64,000 bases of DNA, taken from Spizellomyces punctatus DAOM BR117. Taxonomy: Eukaryota; Chytridiomycota; Chytridiomycetes; Spizellomycetales; Spizellomycetaceae. The stretch is from positions 482,579 to 546,578 of the forward strand of contig NW_015971550.1 in the NCBI RefSeq assembly GCF_000182565.1, written 5' to 3'. The notes beneath the pieces were generated by a model. The model was given only the letters and a program-made list of their open reading frames with translations, was not told where the DNA came from and made no database searches. Position numbers and translations under genes: made by a program. Positions 50,728 to 60,869 of the stretch are shown here, piece by piece (position 1 is the first letter of the stretch; each line of letters opens with the position of its first letter).

Positions 50728-52305
50728 TCACGTTTGCTTCAAAAAAATGGTGCCTGCGTCGCCCACGCCAACCAATACATTATGCTCAGGATGACAGTCA
50801 ATCGAATTGAAGGGAAGCGATGTGGGACCCTAATGGGAATTTGCATTCAATTGGGTTTCCACCAGACAACCGCATACGAGTACGCTACCAACCTGCATTC
50901 GCCGTAGCGAGGCCGTTGTCGTCACCTCAGGAAAGTAATCTGGTACGCTCGAGTTCCATTGTGTAAAGCTGAATAGGATACACATGGTCCATGGTTATAG
51001 TTGCAGCTCGGGACACGACAGACACGACCCACACACGCCTACTCACCATATTGTTGAGTCTTCAGCGCAACTAATCACTTCCCCGGGTCGATCAGGGTGA
51101 AATCGAACGTCCCAAACTGAATCAAGTAAGAGTCAGACATGCAGCAAAGAGCTTGCGAAAACAGGGGACGCGACTTACCGGCCGCGGAGTGGGCAGCCGC
51201 TTTGGACAGGCCTGGTTTAGAAAGGTTGCGAAGGTCCCAGATGGCTACGTTGCCGAGTCGGTCACCTGTTGTTATTTTACCGTGCTTTTGTGAAAATGTA
51301 GTGCGTCAAATGATGGGAAGTATGCCAATATCTAAGGACGGCAATGTGATTACCAGGGTTGGACTGACGGCAAGGCAGTTTAGACGTACAGGAGTTGGGC
51401 TTTGGCTGACGGTAATTGGAACGTGAGAAGTATGAGCTGTAGACATGTGGCGATGTGTGCTTACTCTGCTAGTAATCTCCCAGGAGGTTTTTGTCGGCAG
51501 TCGAACAATGTGAGATGCCCTGAACTGCCTGAAATAACCTGCAAAACGACACCCAACACGACAGCGTTAGAGAAGACATACATAATGGCGAGAATGGGTG
51601 CACCAGCACTTACAATCTCATTAACAGTCCGCCACTGGACTCCAGTGATTTCCAGACAGTCGGCGTTGGGAATTTCGTGTATTTTCTCTCCATTCAGCGT
51701 ACTGACGATCAGTTCTCCATCCTTCCCCACTACATTCCAACATCAAATTTAAGAATACTCCAATGCAACTTTTGCAGAACACCGTAGATCTCGCGCCAAC
51801 ATACCAGAAGCAATTTCCACATCATTCCTTGTTATTGCCGCAACACCCACACAATTGCGACGATGTAATTTCGTCTCATTCACTGTTTTCAACATCCCAT
51901 TCTTCCCTCTGTGAACGTACACAATGCCGTTATTTCCCCCTGTTACAAGAGTTTGGCCATCGGGTAACCAGCATATGTCGGTGACATGGGAGGGATGAGG
52001 AAGGGATGTGACGAGATCCAGAGTGAATTTCCGACGGGAAGGTTCGTCATGGTCTGTTTCAAAGACGGTTGGGAGTCGACAGGCATAGGTTTGGAGTTGT
52101 GGGGTTTTGCTCTGAAAAGTTCCTGTTGCAAAGTAGATCGTGTTGGGATCTCCTGTGGGAGACCAGCGCACTTTATACAATGGACCAGAGCTCGTTGGAT
52201 AGCTGTAGGTTTGGAGGTGAATGAAGGGACGGGACGGGTACAAAGGTTGGTATGGCGTGGTTTCCGGGCTTACCGGAGATCAACGTTCAGATTGCTGGCG
52301 GTCAT
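50728..52305 (-). CDS. NUP43: Nucleoporin NUP43-like WD40 protein
   Basis: NUP43 is a seven-bladed propeller of the Y (Nup107-160) complex. Exon 1 is 52305-52274 (MTASNLNVDL), the second starts at 52202, and the stop is TGA at 50730-50728. The order of blocks parallels vertebrate NUP43: YKVRWSP, IYFATGTF, VTDICWLPDGQTLVTGG, VGKDGELIVSTLNGE with IPNADC, SSGHLTLFDCRQ, TTGDRLGNVAIWDLRN, AAHSAAVWDVRFHPD, SCAEDSTI and a final VNSIDCHPEHNVLVGVGD. The third-from-last block matches human AHEAEMWEVHFHP and the last matches VNTLDVLGPCLV in position. NUP43 is missing from many Dikarya, so this is informative about lineage. Several exon ends in 50880-51480 are approximate. Confidence 0.82.
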
Positions 52306-52577
52306 TGTAGATCAGGTTACGATCCCGAAATGATCGGATATGGACGCGCTCATTCATCGACAGTCCACTTTCCCAAATAAAAAAACCTTTCAACGCAACA
52401 GCTTCTTTTTTGCATATTTCAATTAAGTACAAAGGCACCATCAACCCCTAAAGAACTACCAAACAACTGATGGGAAACTACAAAACTAGCGTATGTCGAA
52501 TTGTGTATGTACGGGCTGTAAACATGGGCACACCAAGGGGAATACATTGCGAGGGATTTCATGTCTCTTTTGGAGCA

Positions 52578-53853
52578 CTACATCATCTTGTGCAATCTCT
52601 CGGCAATGGCTAGCTGCGTTCGGGTCAGGTTGGCAAGGTAGACGACCATGAGAAGATCCTACATTGGAGACAGAATAGAGATGAGGAACAGTCGGAAACA
52701 AATCACCAGTGTATTTGCCAACTCTCGTACCTGAAGATGACTGCTGAACATCTTTTCAAACTCGTCAGCATCAATACGAGGAACAAGAGAGACCGTGTCC
52801 ATCAAGAATCGTCCGATTGCACTGTTTGCTTGTTCCTTCTTTGTCTACAAGCGCGATTCCATTCAACATTGCTGCTCAAAGGACAGCCATTCTCCGCAAC
52901 CAGATGCAACCTACCAATACACTGTTGACATAGGTTGAAACAGTCTCAATCATGTTTTGTACTTGAAGCACCGATCGCTCCAAGCTGTCCATGTCCGACA
53001 GAAGGCCAGCCGTCCGGTCAGGTGTGTCCTTGGCCATGGAAATAAGATCCACTATAACAGAACCATATCAGACATATCCGTCTCCACTGCATCCCCAACG
53101 CGATCTACTCACATCCACTCCGTTCGGCGTCAAAGTACTTTACGTCACAAGGAATTTGCAGGAACATGCTTCCGGGATGATCTGTTCCCGGTACACCAAC
53201 TTGAGAGCTACATGACCAGCATATCAGCATAACCACCTCAGGCAAGAAATACGATGCAATCATCTCCTGACCTGACAAATGCTCTACATGCCATCTTGTC
53301 ATTCGACAGCTTTGTGTCAACAAGGAGGTGGACAGGTTGGAATGGGGCCGTTTCGTTGGCAAAGAACTCGTGGATCCAAACAGAGTTGGGGTTGATTTCC
53401 GTTCCGGTAGCATACCATCCGACAATGGTTTCTTTGGAGTTGACGCGTTGGTGGAGGCTGTACATTTGGTTGAGATATTCAGTGTCGACGACGACCTAGT
53501 GGGAATGGCAATTTAGTGTCAAGTACTTCAACACTGTCCCACGGCTGCCTTTTGCTGCCAATATCAACATCTTTTCGCAAGTGCCGATCAGCAAGATCCT
53601 TTACCTGTTGATCACTCGTCTCACTATGGCTCAACGGGAAGCAGTTTCGAATCTCCACTTCAGACCCATCCTCGCTTCTCACACCCAAAAGAGCTCCGAT
53701 AACTCGTGGCTGTTGCTCCGGACGACGGAGGTAGTGATCGAGAACGGAGAAGAGGACAACGGGACCGACGGAGACGGAGAATGTCGAGGGGGAGGACGTA
53801 CCGAGGGACGCTGGGGGAAACTGGAGGTGGAGAAAGGAAGTTGACGTCGGCAT
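52578..53853 (-). CDS. EIF3F: Translation initiation factor eIF3 subunit F (MPN domain)
   Basis: eIF3f is one of two MPN-domain subunits of eIF3. Exons begin 53853-53605 and 53495-53272 and end with a TAG at 52580-52578; about six exons in total. The MPN core is GPVVLFSVLDHYLRRPEQQP, RVIGALLGVRSEDGSEVEI, NCFPLSHSETSD, YSLHQRVNSKETIVGWYATG and SVWIHEFF. The metal-binding JAMM residues (HxHx7SxxD) are absent, as is usual for eIF3f. Downstream, GVPGTDHPGSMFLQIP, YFDAERSGLDLI and the helical tail FLMDTVSLVPRIDADEFEKM and VVYLANLTRTQLAIAERL match the family. An in-frame upstream frame exists to 53994, but the Met at 53853 fits the family start better. It is divergent from NUXM. Confidence 0.94.
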
Positions 53854-54129
53854 GGTCCGTAAATTATCGTCCGTAAATGCCGCTAGGAAATCAACGTTTT
53901 TCGTTGCCTTGCTGCCCATTCCCTTCGTTGGTTCAACTTCTTCCAAGACATAAGCCACGCACGTGAGTCTCACGAGACGCGAGGCTTCGGGCAACTCGCC
54001 AGCTGTGAGAAGAAGACTTGAAAGACGACGACGACGACGACGACGGACGACGGACGACGGGGACGACCAAGAAAGTTTTTGTTTTGTGACAAGGTCGACC
54101 TCGTTCCTTTTGAAAGTTCAACACTCGCA
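53854..54129. promoter_or_regulatory. Divergent promoter, eIF3f / NUXM
   Basis: Only 276 bp lie between the start codons of a translation factor and a mitochondrial complex I subunit, so the two must share a promoter. It holds the purine-rich CGA repeat listed separately. Confidence 0.5.
54023..54066. repeat. Imperfect (ACG)n / GACGGAC simple repeat
   Basis: A trinucleotide run of GAC units passes into three copies of an ACGGACG-type unit. It sits in the eIF3f/NUXM intergenic region, roughly 65 bp upstream of the NUXM ATG, probably in its 5' UTR or core promoter. Confidence 0.8.
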
Positions 54130-54731
54130 ATGGTCAAGTTTTTCAGCAACCTCCCCGACTCGGACCATGTTCCCTATACGTTCATCACGGATGAGCCACA
54201 TGTGCGGGATATCGTTCGTTATATGCGGAAAGACGATTTGATGCTCTGGGGAGGAATTGCCGCTGGATTCCCGGCATTGCACTTTGCTTGGGGTGAGTTG
54301 ACCTTTGGGGTTGGTTTGAGCTGTGACTGGGCCGCAGCCGAAGCGAGATGCTGCTGCCCCCACTTGAAATGAGGGGATTGAAATGAAAAGGACAATGTCG
54401 GCCGATGCTGTACAAGGACTCGCTATATTGACCCAATATTTTGTTCTTATAGAACGTGCATACCCTTCCTTCCACCCCAAAGTCATGCCGCGCGTTATGG
54501 CCATCCAGATCCCATTCTTTGCTACCTGTGGATTCTTGTTTGCCGCTCAACGGTCCCTCTGTAAGTCATTTTATTCATCCAGTCAACAGCCTTAGATATC
54601 TCACATGAGAATCTCTTTCAGTCCGATTCTGGGGCTGGCGAGAGAACGATATCGAAGTGGCTCGCTGGAATGCAGAGGCGTCGGCTCGTCCGGCACCCGC
54701 AAAGAAGGGATGGCAAGACAACGATTGGTGA
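54130..54731 (+). CDS. NADH:ubiquinone oxidoreductase 21 kDa-type subunit (NUXM)
   Basis: Three exons (54130-54292, 54453-54560, 54622-54731) sum to 127 codons, giving 126 aa. The sequence has a conserved soluble start (MVKFFSNLPDSDHVPYTFI, then EPHVRDIVRYMRKDDL), two membrane segments (WGGIAAGFPALHFAW and IQIPFFATCGFLFAAQRS) and the family block FRFWGWRENDIEVARW. This matches fungal NUXM, an accessory subunit of the complex I membrane arm in the mitochondrial inner membrane. No separate targeting peptide is seen, as is usual for inner-membrane accessory subunits. It is the second complex I accessory gene of the window. Confidence 0.87.
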
Positions 54732-55028
54732 AAGGTGTACAATACGATGTATGGCTCGGCAACATGTGTGGGTCTGACCTAGAGTGCTATTGATGGTATA
54801 TATATGAACAAAAGAAATAGGATACCTTTTACTTTTTTTCGAGACAAGAATGTTGGAAGAAAGGGGATTTAATCAAGCTGTGTGCCAGTCGACAGGATGA
54901 GACCAAAAAATATCATTCTCCCAAGAAGCTCTGCACAAGCAATAGAAGGATATAGGACTCTAGGCGATATCAATGCCCAGCTATCTAATCTGTTTTAGGA
55001 AGGTCTAACCTCCGGAGACCATCTCCCA
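54732..55028. other. Convergent intergenic stretch
   Basis: 297 bp between the stop codons of NUXM and the HutD/AstE fusion gene; should be two 3' UTRs. Nothing else seen. Confidence 0.4.
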
Positions 55029-57594
55029 TCAGTAATTCTCTTTGGCCTCTTTAGCAAGCACTTCCCCTTCCTTTTTGATGACGCCCAAATGTAATACCCT
55101 GTCTCCTGCCATGGCCACCGGATTCGAACTACGTCCGATTGTCTGGTGAGAATAAGTAAACTGTCAGCTTTCTGATGATCATCTTTGATCAAGCAACAGA
55201 CGGAACTCACCACCCCGGAAGAAGGAGCATAAATCTCTTCCACAATGTTCCCAAAGATATTCTTGATCCTTGCAATCAAATCTCCTTTTCTAACCACAGT
55301 ATTCACATTTGGATACACCTCAAGCACTCCTCCTGTTTTCGTGTATATCCAGAAGCCCTTTGAACAGAGGATCGTAGAAGGGGGTGGTCCACCGTGAACG
55401 GTGTTCTCTGGGTCCATGGAGAACATGTTCAGCCAGGCTAGAATGCGCATAACGCCAAGGTACGACCATTGGACATATTGGTTTTGGAAAAGCTGAGGGT
55501 TGCCGATTTCGACAGTGATCGCTTTGACGCCACGGTTCATGGCGGCTGAGCGGAGTGCACCTATCCGCTGATGTGTTAGTACGAATTCACTAGTTTCTGT
55601 TACATGATTCTCCCTTTCCCATAGCAGCTCCTCACCATCTTGTCCACTGTTGTGCAAAATGATCTGAGGCTGTTGCAGCTTTGCCATTGCAGCCGCCATC
55701 GGGTCATTCATGTCACTTCTGACATAGTAGGAATTAACCCGTCCAAAACTCGCCGTATGGAGATCAATCAAAAAGTTGAAGTGATTGACGACCTTGTCCA
55801 TAATGTTGAACGCATATATTTGAGAGGATGTGCCTTCCGGTTGTCCAGGGAAGAGACGATTCAGGTCCTTCCCGTCAGAGAATTCTCTTGAATACCGGAG
55901 ATAGCCGGGAACATTCACACATGGGACGGCGACCACGGTTCCTCTGAGTTGTGACACGTCAATGTCTGATATGACACGATGGATACACGGCACGCCATTG
56001 AGCTCATTGCCGTGAACTACCGCGGTTATTCCGACCTTTTCACAGGTTTTAAAAGGACTGAACGTGCTTGAAAACGCAAATTATCACGCTACTTACCACA
56101 GGGCTATTCGATGGCACATGCGATAAAATCCAGAAACAGTTAGTATATCCGTGTTTTACCAAAGAGATCGATCTTAATCACATACCCATCTTCTTTTCCC
56201 CTCGCCACAATGACGGGAATCCTCAACCATTCCGATAGGCCCTGTTTGGCAATGTTGATCCACGCTGTACTAATGGCTCCAACTGGGAACTCTTCAATAG
56301 CCAGCCTATCCCTCACAATAGCAGGTGGCACATCACTCTCATTCTTAAATCTTGCCGAAAAGACAGGTGGCCGATAATGTCGCGCTGAATCCCAATGTTT
56401 CAACGGAATATTCGCATTAATGGCAGAATCACCTGGGGGTGACGTGGCGAAGGGAGAGCCAACTGTGGAGTTATCATGTAAAAGATTTGTGGAAGAGGTT
56501 TGGGAGAAGGGCTGGAAAGGTTGATCGTCAAACACAATGATAGAGCCGGCTCGGCCGCGTGGACGAGGACTGGTGACATCGACAATCGATGCTCGGCGTT
56601 CGGGGCGGAGAAGATTGACTTGGATGATTAGGACAGTTGCATCCTGGTGGTCTGCACAGTGACGACATTGTTGAGCACCAGTTGAATAATATGCACAAGT
56701 GTTCCATCAATGGCACATACCCGTTTTGCCGTCAGGTCCATGTTCATCCTTTTCAAAAGGCGTCCCATCACTGGCTACTGGTGTCATTGCAAAGTCCGTC
56801 GGACTGGACTCATCTTGTCTCTCGCAAATCAATGTCTGGCCTGTCAACACAATTTGGGGTTCCAATGTTCCTTCGACAGCCACCTTAATTCCGCCGCTGA
56901 CAACATACACAATCGTAAAATTTCCCAGGAGCATCTTGCTTGTCGGATTGGCAACTCCCACTCCGTTCGAATCTTTCTTTTCGTGTCCCGTACCATGTGG
57001 ATGGTGATTGCATTCCCCGTCATCACTTAGGCCATGCAAGCAGATCGTCTCTAGATTAGCGGTAACATGCGCCCTATCCCTGTTTGCAATGAATGTCAGA
57101 TGCCGAATAGGTCCTGACCTAATGCGACAGGTTGTCGGCCATTCTCCACTATAGGTATATGGGATGAGGGGACGAAGTGGAACGGGAGTAGCTTGGTCAT
57201 TGTGGTGCAATGCTACGCGATTAGTGAGCGAGTTGCGCCGGGTATGAGCCACAGTGGGATGTGCATCTGGGAGAAGAAAGAGAGCAATGTCGTAGCCGGG
57301 GAAAACGGAAAAGGAACAAGAGTCTCGAACTTCAGAGAGGGCCAGGCGCCAGACGAATTCCTCGGTTTCAAAATCCGTGCTTGGGGGGCTGATCGCGATT
57401 TGATGGGTTTCTCCGAGACCATTTTTCCAGGGCATTCGTATGTAGTCCTTTTCTTCGAGCACCTATGGTTTAGAAAAACAAGCCGCGCAAAGCGCACAAA
57501 GAAAGTGAGAAAAGTGATCAATAGCGGAGAGTCAATGGGTTGACGACAGCAAAATCGTTTGGTGCACAGAAGCAGCCACGTTCCACTTTTCCAT
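55029..57594 (-). CDS. Fusion of a HutD-like domain with an AstE/AspA-family zinc hydrolase
   Basis: Exons 57462-56721, 56651-56186, 56103-56097 (7 nt), 56035-55636, 55560-55211 and 55142-55029 join in phase to 693 codons, plus a short first exon from the ATG near 57594 whose donor is uncertain. The N-terminal part has the HutD/Ves signature YIRMPWKNGLGETHQIAI and cupin-like strands (FSVFPGYDIALFLLP, FTIVYVVSGGIKVAVEG). The C-terminal part is a succinylglutamate desuccinylase/aspartoacylase-like M14 enzyme: AVVHGNELNG (zinc His and Glu), DLNRLFPGQPEG, FLIDLHTASFG (zinc His), ITVEIGN (catalytic Glu), and the C-terminal barrel with GGVLEVYPNVNTVVRKGD. One exon (56651-56186) encodes both the last HutD strand (ATVLIIQVNLL) and the hydrolase N-terminus (IPVIVARGKEDG). 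Bacterial hutD belongs to histidine-use operons; the substrate here is unknown. Confidence 0.82.
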
Positions 57595-58735
57595 TGCATC
57601 CAATGGCAAAATCGTAGGTATGGGAAACCTGCCACGAGGGGGAACAGCCCCCAGCCCGCCCCCGCGAATAAACCTCCACACAACCCCGCCTCTTCCTCCC
57701 ACAGTTTACCCCCGCGTGGGACCTTGTTCACGTCAAAACCACCCGTAGGCTCCCTCCTTTCCTCCATCCTACTCATACCTGGATTTTGGGCAGTTCTATC
57801 GAAGGCTGGCCTGGGTTTCCGGTCATGGAAGGCGACAAAGTCATTGGGGGCAGAGTGTCAGGTCGCACCGAGGGGCTTGTCTGGACACTTAGGCTTTCGT
57901 GCTGGGGTTTCAGACCAGGTGATATGACGCCCTTGTTTGGCATGGTCTTTATAATTAAAGACAATTGCTGTTTGCAGATGGTTTTTATTTGGCTGTAGAT
58001 GTGTTTGTTATGTAAAAAGGCCAGAAGCTGTTTTGTCAAGAGATTTGATGACGCGACAGACGCGAAACCCTCCGCCCACAGGACTTGGCCAAAAGACTTT
58101 GGATTTCTTTTGCTTTTGCTTTTTGTTAATGCAGATCTTAAGAAGCATTACGCTTTGCTCCTGCTCCCGTTTGTTCTTCTAAAAATGGGCGGACTCTGGT
58201 CTGGGCTGGTCTGCAATGTAAACGAAAGATAGTTCTGGGATTCGTTAGATATGAAAACCAACTGTTTCGTGAATACCAGAATCAGATTATTAAATGTGCT
58301 GCTATGTACAAGTATTCCATATGTGCTTCTGATCAAATGATCGGTCTGCAGCAAGTCTGCAGCCATCATTTCAATCGCATTAGTTGAGAGACGGACTTTT
58401 ACTCTGATACATCCTCGGTAGATCCCCAACGCCTGGACAAGTCATGCCTGTATCAGATATTATTGCTCCACATACTCTGTTCATTTCCCATGTCATCATA
58501 GGAACTATCCAGCTTTCTTTCCTCTCATCCTCTGCTTGACCTCATCAATGGCCATCAGAAGGATACCTTGCTCCATGCATGGCTTCCTGAAATCACCTTC
58601 TATTTTCTTGCGCGCACCGGTGAGATGGGGGAGTTCACTCTTTAGTTTAGCTGTAGTGGATTCACGACTGTCCACGGAGGAACTGGTACATGGTGCAGAG
58701 GGCTCTGTCATTCAATCTGTTGGTGGAGGTGCCAA
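57595..58735. other. Intergenic, with one unsupported short ORF
   Basis: About 1.1 kb between the start of the HutD fusion gene and the stop of the JmjC gene. It should contain the fusion gene's promoter and the JmjC 3' UTR. A 68-codon ATG-started ORF on the minus strand (58711-58505) begins 24 nt past the JmjC stop; it ends in a charged helix (IDEVKQRMRGKKAG) but shows no family signal, so I do not call it a gene. Confidence 0.35.
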
Positions 58736-60079
58736 TCACTTTAATGTCTCCAGCTCCTTCTTAACATCCTGGAATCCATCTTCCCAAAATCCGTCTTCGT
58801 AGGGGGCAGCAAAGATTCTCTGGGTCGGCGGTGCAAACCAATAGTTCAGAGCCGTATGGAGTCCCGCTTGATCACCGGCAGAGCCAACTTCGTGAAACCA
58901 GCCGGCAGGGAGGTAAAGCATTTCGTTGGATGCGAGGGTGCAAGATGTTTTAGTGGCGTTCTGAAGGGCGGGATAGAGAGATTTGGTGGAAGGTGCGTGG
59001 AGCTCAGATATGGGAATGGTACTGAAGCTTGGGGGGTCGGTTGGTGGAGATTTGGGCCGTTTTGCGGCGTGAGAGAGTGGAGGTGCAGAACGCTTTTGCG
59101 GTACACGTGCGAATGTCGGCCCATTATCGTCGTCTTCGTCCTCATCCTCGTCATCTTCTTCTTCTTCTTCCCCATCCTTTATGTCCCCGTTTTCATCGTC
59201 TAGTAGCTCAAAATCATCAAAATCATCTATAACGTCATCATCCTCCCCGCTCACCACCATCAACCCGTCCATGGCCGCCTCCAACTCTTTCTCCGCCTCT
59301 TCAATTCCTTCTCCAGCCTCTTCAGCTTCCTCCAACCGCCGCTCTGCAACTCCCACCTTCCACTCTGCCACGTCCCTTATGCCCGCCCCATCGTCCCTCC
59401 TGTGCATACCATCATAAAGAATGTACCCGTTCGCACACACCCGGGCCACATCGCCTTGAAGATACATGTACTCCGCGTCTCGGGGGCTAAATAGAGTAAA
59501 TCGCTTCTTGCCTCGAAGGAGGATGTACAAGTTGTCTTGATAGTCATGGTGGAGGCCGGATGATGTCGGCGATGCCGGGTCCGTGCTCCCCATCCAAAGA
59601 TTAACCATTTGAGGAACCAGATGTCCCATCAGTTCCGGATGAAGGGGAAAATCGTTCACCAGATTTGTCAATGGATGCGGAAGGAATTCCAAAACCTTTT
59701 GCATCGCTTCGTCCTTGTCCTCATGTGTTGCGTACTGCGTCGTCATGTAGAGATCACGTTCCCCATTTTCGAGCCGTTTTAAGAAATCCGAGAAGCGCAT
59801 TTCCAATCTATCTAGCCCAGATCCAAATCCTCCTGTCGATGGATGTTTGCGTTCCACTTTGACAGTGAGATCCCCTGAGCGTCGCTTGAGGTAATCTGCG
59901 GTCCATGTCGATGCTTTCCAGTTGGTAGCTGCAATCGGTGAAGTGAGGATGCAAGGAGTGCGCGTTGCAATGTATTTTTCAAAGAATTCTTGGGGTGTGG
60001 TGGTGCTGGGGTCAATGCGGTCTGGTGTCCATGAAGGCGAAGGCGGGTGGAAGCCCTTGTATTCGTTTGCAAAAGTCAT
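58736..60079 (-). CDS. JmjC/cupin-8 type 2-oxoglutarate oxygenase with acidic insert
   Basis: One uninterrupted frame of 447 codons. The start holds the cupin_8 block TPQEFFEKYIATRTPCIL, found in FIH/JMJD-type hydroxylases. The iron ligands are in SSGLHHDYQDNLYILLRGKK (His and Asp) and YLPAGWFHEVGS (second His), with the fold closed by LNYWFAPP. Between the strand after MYLQGDVARVC and LASNEMLYLPAGW sits an insert of ~150 residues: a helical E/A-rich stretch, a D/E run encoded by the CTTC/CTCG repeats at about 59130-59180, and a basic-proline segment (PQKRSAPP, KRPKSPP). Relatives lack such an insert. Proteins of this group hydroxylate side chains in protein or RNA substrates; the target is unknown. 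The gene has no introns, unlike its neighbours. Confidence 0.87.
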   Translation of the reverse strand: MTFANEYKGFHPPSPSWTPDRIDPSTTTPQEFFEKYIATRTPCILTSPIAATNWKASTWTADYLKRRSGDLTVKVERKHPSTGGFGSGLDRLEMRFSDFLKRLENGERDLYMTTQYATHEDKDEAMQKVLEFLPHPLTNLVNDFPLHPELMGHLVPQMVNLWMGSTDPASPTSSGLHHDYQDNLYILLRGKKRFTLFSPRDAEYMYLQGDVARVCANGYILYDGMHRRDDGAGIRDVAEWKVGVAERRLEEAEEAGEGIEEAEKELEAAMDGLMVVSGEDDDVIDDFDDFELLDDENGDIKDGEEEEEDDEDEDEDDDNGPTFARVPQKRSAPPLSHAAKRPKSPPTDPPSFSTIPISELHAPSTKSLYPALQNATKTSCTLASNEMLYLPAGWFHEVGSAGDQAGLHTALNYWFAPPTQRIFAAPYEDGFWEDGFQDVKKELETLK

Positions 60080-60869
60080 TCCTCAAAAATCAAACGCTAC
60101 TCGTTGGGGAGGAAATCGACGACGTTCCAAGATCTTGTAATCACATGACCAAGCATCTGAAAGTTCAACTTGTATCGTTTGAACGATGAACAAAAAGTAT
60201 ACGTTTGGGTTGAATAAAACAAGGCCATTCATGCAGGCAGACAGCACACATGCACATGGAGAGATAGGTATATGGTGCTTTTGGGCTTTTTTCCTTTTGA
60301 ATGGAATTGGAGCGGTAGATGCAGAGGCAGCAAAAGGGAAATCGGGCAAACGCAAGCAAACAAAGAACATGGAGAAGGGAACTTGATGCATTCTGACTTT
60401 TTGCATCTGGCAATTCTTTCCCGTCATCGCAGCAGCCATCTTGCAATAGTTTGTTCAAGATTCTTGTTTATATTTCCATCAGCGATGATGGGCGTATCAG
60501 ATCAGCTAAGCACACACGGCCTACAAACGCATTTGCAGATCTGCTTTGCATTTCCTGACGGGCTTTTCCTTTTTGTAATTGGGAACGTTTGGACAATAAA
60601 AGGATTGGGGGTGTAGTGTGGTTACTGGTAAGTTGCCGTCTGGAGGCGTTCGATTTGCAGGAATTGGACCGATTGAGGATTGGTGGAGAGGGGATGCTGG
60701 GTTGGAACTGATCGCGGCTGGAGTGCAGAACAGTGTTTAACATGCGTTTTTCAGCAGTTCCAAAAGGCACCCGCCTATTCTCTTGGCCTTTCCATGCCAA
60801 AGCCCCTTGACCGTCCGGGAGCAACTCTGGAATTCGCTCTTCCACCACCCTGCAGCATAACGACGACGG
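60080..60869. promoter_or_regulatory. Divergent intergenic region, JmjC / WDR48
   Basis: 790 bp between divergent start codons, expected to hold both promoters. The overlapping ORFs on both strands are not recognisable proteins. Confidence 0.4.

Noticed and set aside
58505-58711. 68-codon minus-strand ORF just past the JmjC stop
   Set aside because: It starts with ATG but shows no family motif or splice partner; it could be 3' UTR. Kept only as a note in the intergenic entry.
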